Below are positions 15,819-16,539 of a stretch of 16,539 nucleotides of DNA, piece after piece. Numbering within the stretch: the stretch's first letter is position 1; the number at the start of each line of letters is the position of its first letter. Source of the stretch: CAYNDB01 sp964395915 (GTDB lineage: Bacteria > Nitrospinota_A > UBA7883 > JAJRTC01); assembly GCA_964395915.1 (NCBI GenBank), contig CAYNDB010000051.1:1-16539 (forward strand), read 5' to 3'. The translations under genes and the position numbers were made by a program. The notes below the pieces were generated by a model. The model worked only from the letters and a program-made list of their open reading frames with translations. It was not told where the DNA came from and searched no databases.

Positions 15819-16539
15819 ATGAGCGATACGGTTACATTACCTTTCTCGGTTTTCGCGCTACTTTGCATTCTTGCGGTGTGGGCGGTGTTTTCCAGCCTGT
15901 TCATACCTAGCATACGATGGTATCTTCGCCGCCGCGTGCGCCATGCTATAAACGAGCTAAACACCCATCTTCAGCTAAAAATCCAGCCGTTCAAACTGAC
16001 CAAACGCCAGGTTTTGATAGATCGCCTTGTTTACAATCCCGACGTGCTAAAAGCGGTCGAAACCTATGCGGAACGAAGCGGCCAGCCGCGTGACGAGGTG
16101 ATGGCGAGAGTGAACATATACGCCCGCGAGATCGTCCCGTCGTTCAACGCTTATATCTATTTCCGGCCGGGATACGCGCTCGCCAGAATCATTGTCAACT
16201 TTCTTTACCGTGTCCGGCTCTGTTACGCGGACGAGGAGGGATTGTCAAAAGTTGGCCCGGACGCCTCCGTAGTATTCATCATGAATCACCGTTCCAACGT
16301 CGATTACATTCTCATCGCCTACCTCGCCGCCAAACGCTCCGCGCTCAGCTACGCTGTGGGCGAATGGGCGCGCATCTGGCCGTTGCAGACTTTGATCAAA
16401 TCGATGGGCGCATATTTTATCCGTCGGAATTCTGGAGATCAATTATACAGAAAAGTCCTTGCCAGTTACGTGGCGATGGCCACGGCCGGAGGAGTGGCGC
16501 AGGCTCTATACCCTGAAGGGGGTCTGACCCGCGACGGGA
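15819..16539 (+). CDS. Glycerol-3-phosphate acyltransferase, PlsB-type (N-terminal part, cut by window edge)
   Basis: The first 240 residues of a membrane-associated acyltransferase that probably makes 1-acylglycerol 3-phosphate in phospholipid synthesis. A hydrophobic segment (about 9-30) is followed by a basic helical region. The acyltransferase motifs are present in order: NHRSNVDY with catalytic His157 and Asp162 (the H-x4-D motif), GAYFIRR at 197 (PlsB-type motif II) and YPEGGLTRDG at 231 (equivalent to the EGGRSR motif III of PlsB). These favour the sn-1 glycerol-3-phosphate enzyme over PlsC-type LPA acyltransferases. The ATG at 15819 is preceded by GGGGGC. Truncation prevents a length comparison with full-length PlsB. 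Confidence 0.88.
   Translation, partial: MSDTVTLPFSVFALLCILAVWAVFSSLFIPSIRWYLRRRVRHAINELNTHLQLKIQPFKLTKRQVLIDRLVYNPDVLKAVETYAERSGQPRDEVMARVNIYAREIVPSFNAYIYFRPGYALARIIVNFLYRVRLCYADEEGLSKVGPDASVVFIMNHRSNVDYILIAYLAAKRSALSYAVGEWARIWPLQTLIKSMGAYFIRRNSGDQLYRKVLASYVAMATAGGVAQALYPEGGLTRDG

Noticed and set aside
1..16539. CRISPR arrays, insertion sequences, rRNA or complete tRNA genes
   Set aside because: No regularly spaced repeats, transposase-like reading frames or complete structural RNA genes were seen on either strand.

Overview
The window is a 16.5 kb piece of a bacterial chromosome, almost certainly a scaffold from a draft or metagenome assembly because it contains a run of exactly 100 undetermined bases (8984-9083). 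The organism looks Gram-negative: there is a predicted outer-membrane barrel, a lipoprotein, a FimV/SPOR envelope protein and a PlsB-type acyltransferase. It probably has an anaerobic or microaerophilic central metabolism, because succinyl-CoA synthetase is encoded next to a 2-oxoglutarate:ferredoxin oxidoreductase rather than a 2-oxoglutarate dehydrogenase. That pairing occurs in bacteria with a reductive or ferredoxin-linked TCA cycle (for example some Nitrospinota, Nitrospirota and deltaproteobacterial lineages). The exact phylum cannot be fixed from this sequence.

Layout. (1) 1-3476, minus strand: sucC-sucD-korA operon (korA is a gamma-alpha fusion cut by the window edge), with a good sigma70-like promoter carrying a 12-bp palindrome in its spacer. 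(2) 3651-5753, plus strand: a CHASE2-sensor class III adenylate cyclase divergent from sucC. (3) 5888-9832, minus strand: engB (ribosome-assembly GTPase) overlapping a DUF1015 gene by 4 bp, preceded by a FimV-like gene with LysM and two SPOR domains that is interrupted by the assembly gap. (4) 10066-11595, plus strand: a ComM/YifB AAA+ protein with a strong sigma70-like promoter. (5) 11598-12802, minus strand: a predicted outer-membrane barrel protein, then a glycine-zipper lipoprotein. (6) 12917-15392, minus strand: a three-gene operon of a duplicated DUF1538 membrane protein followed by two different PII-like proteins. (7) 15423-15818: a non-coding stretch with a tRNA-Leu(UAA)-like 3' fragment. 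(8) 15819-16539, plus strand: the start of a PlsB-type glycerol-3-phosphate acyltransferase.

The most interesting system is the DUF1538-PII-PII operon. It pairs a poorly characterised twofold-repeated membrane protein, probably a transporter, with two diverged PII-family proteins. The gene overlap and short spacing suggest one regulated complex. The link between a membrane protein and PII-type effector sensing is inferred from family membership and gene order, not shown here.
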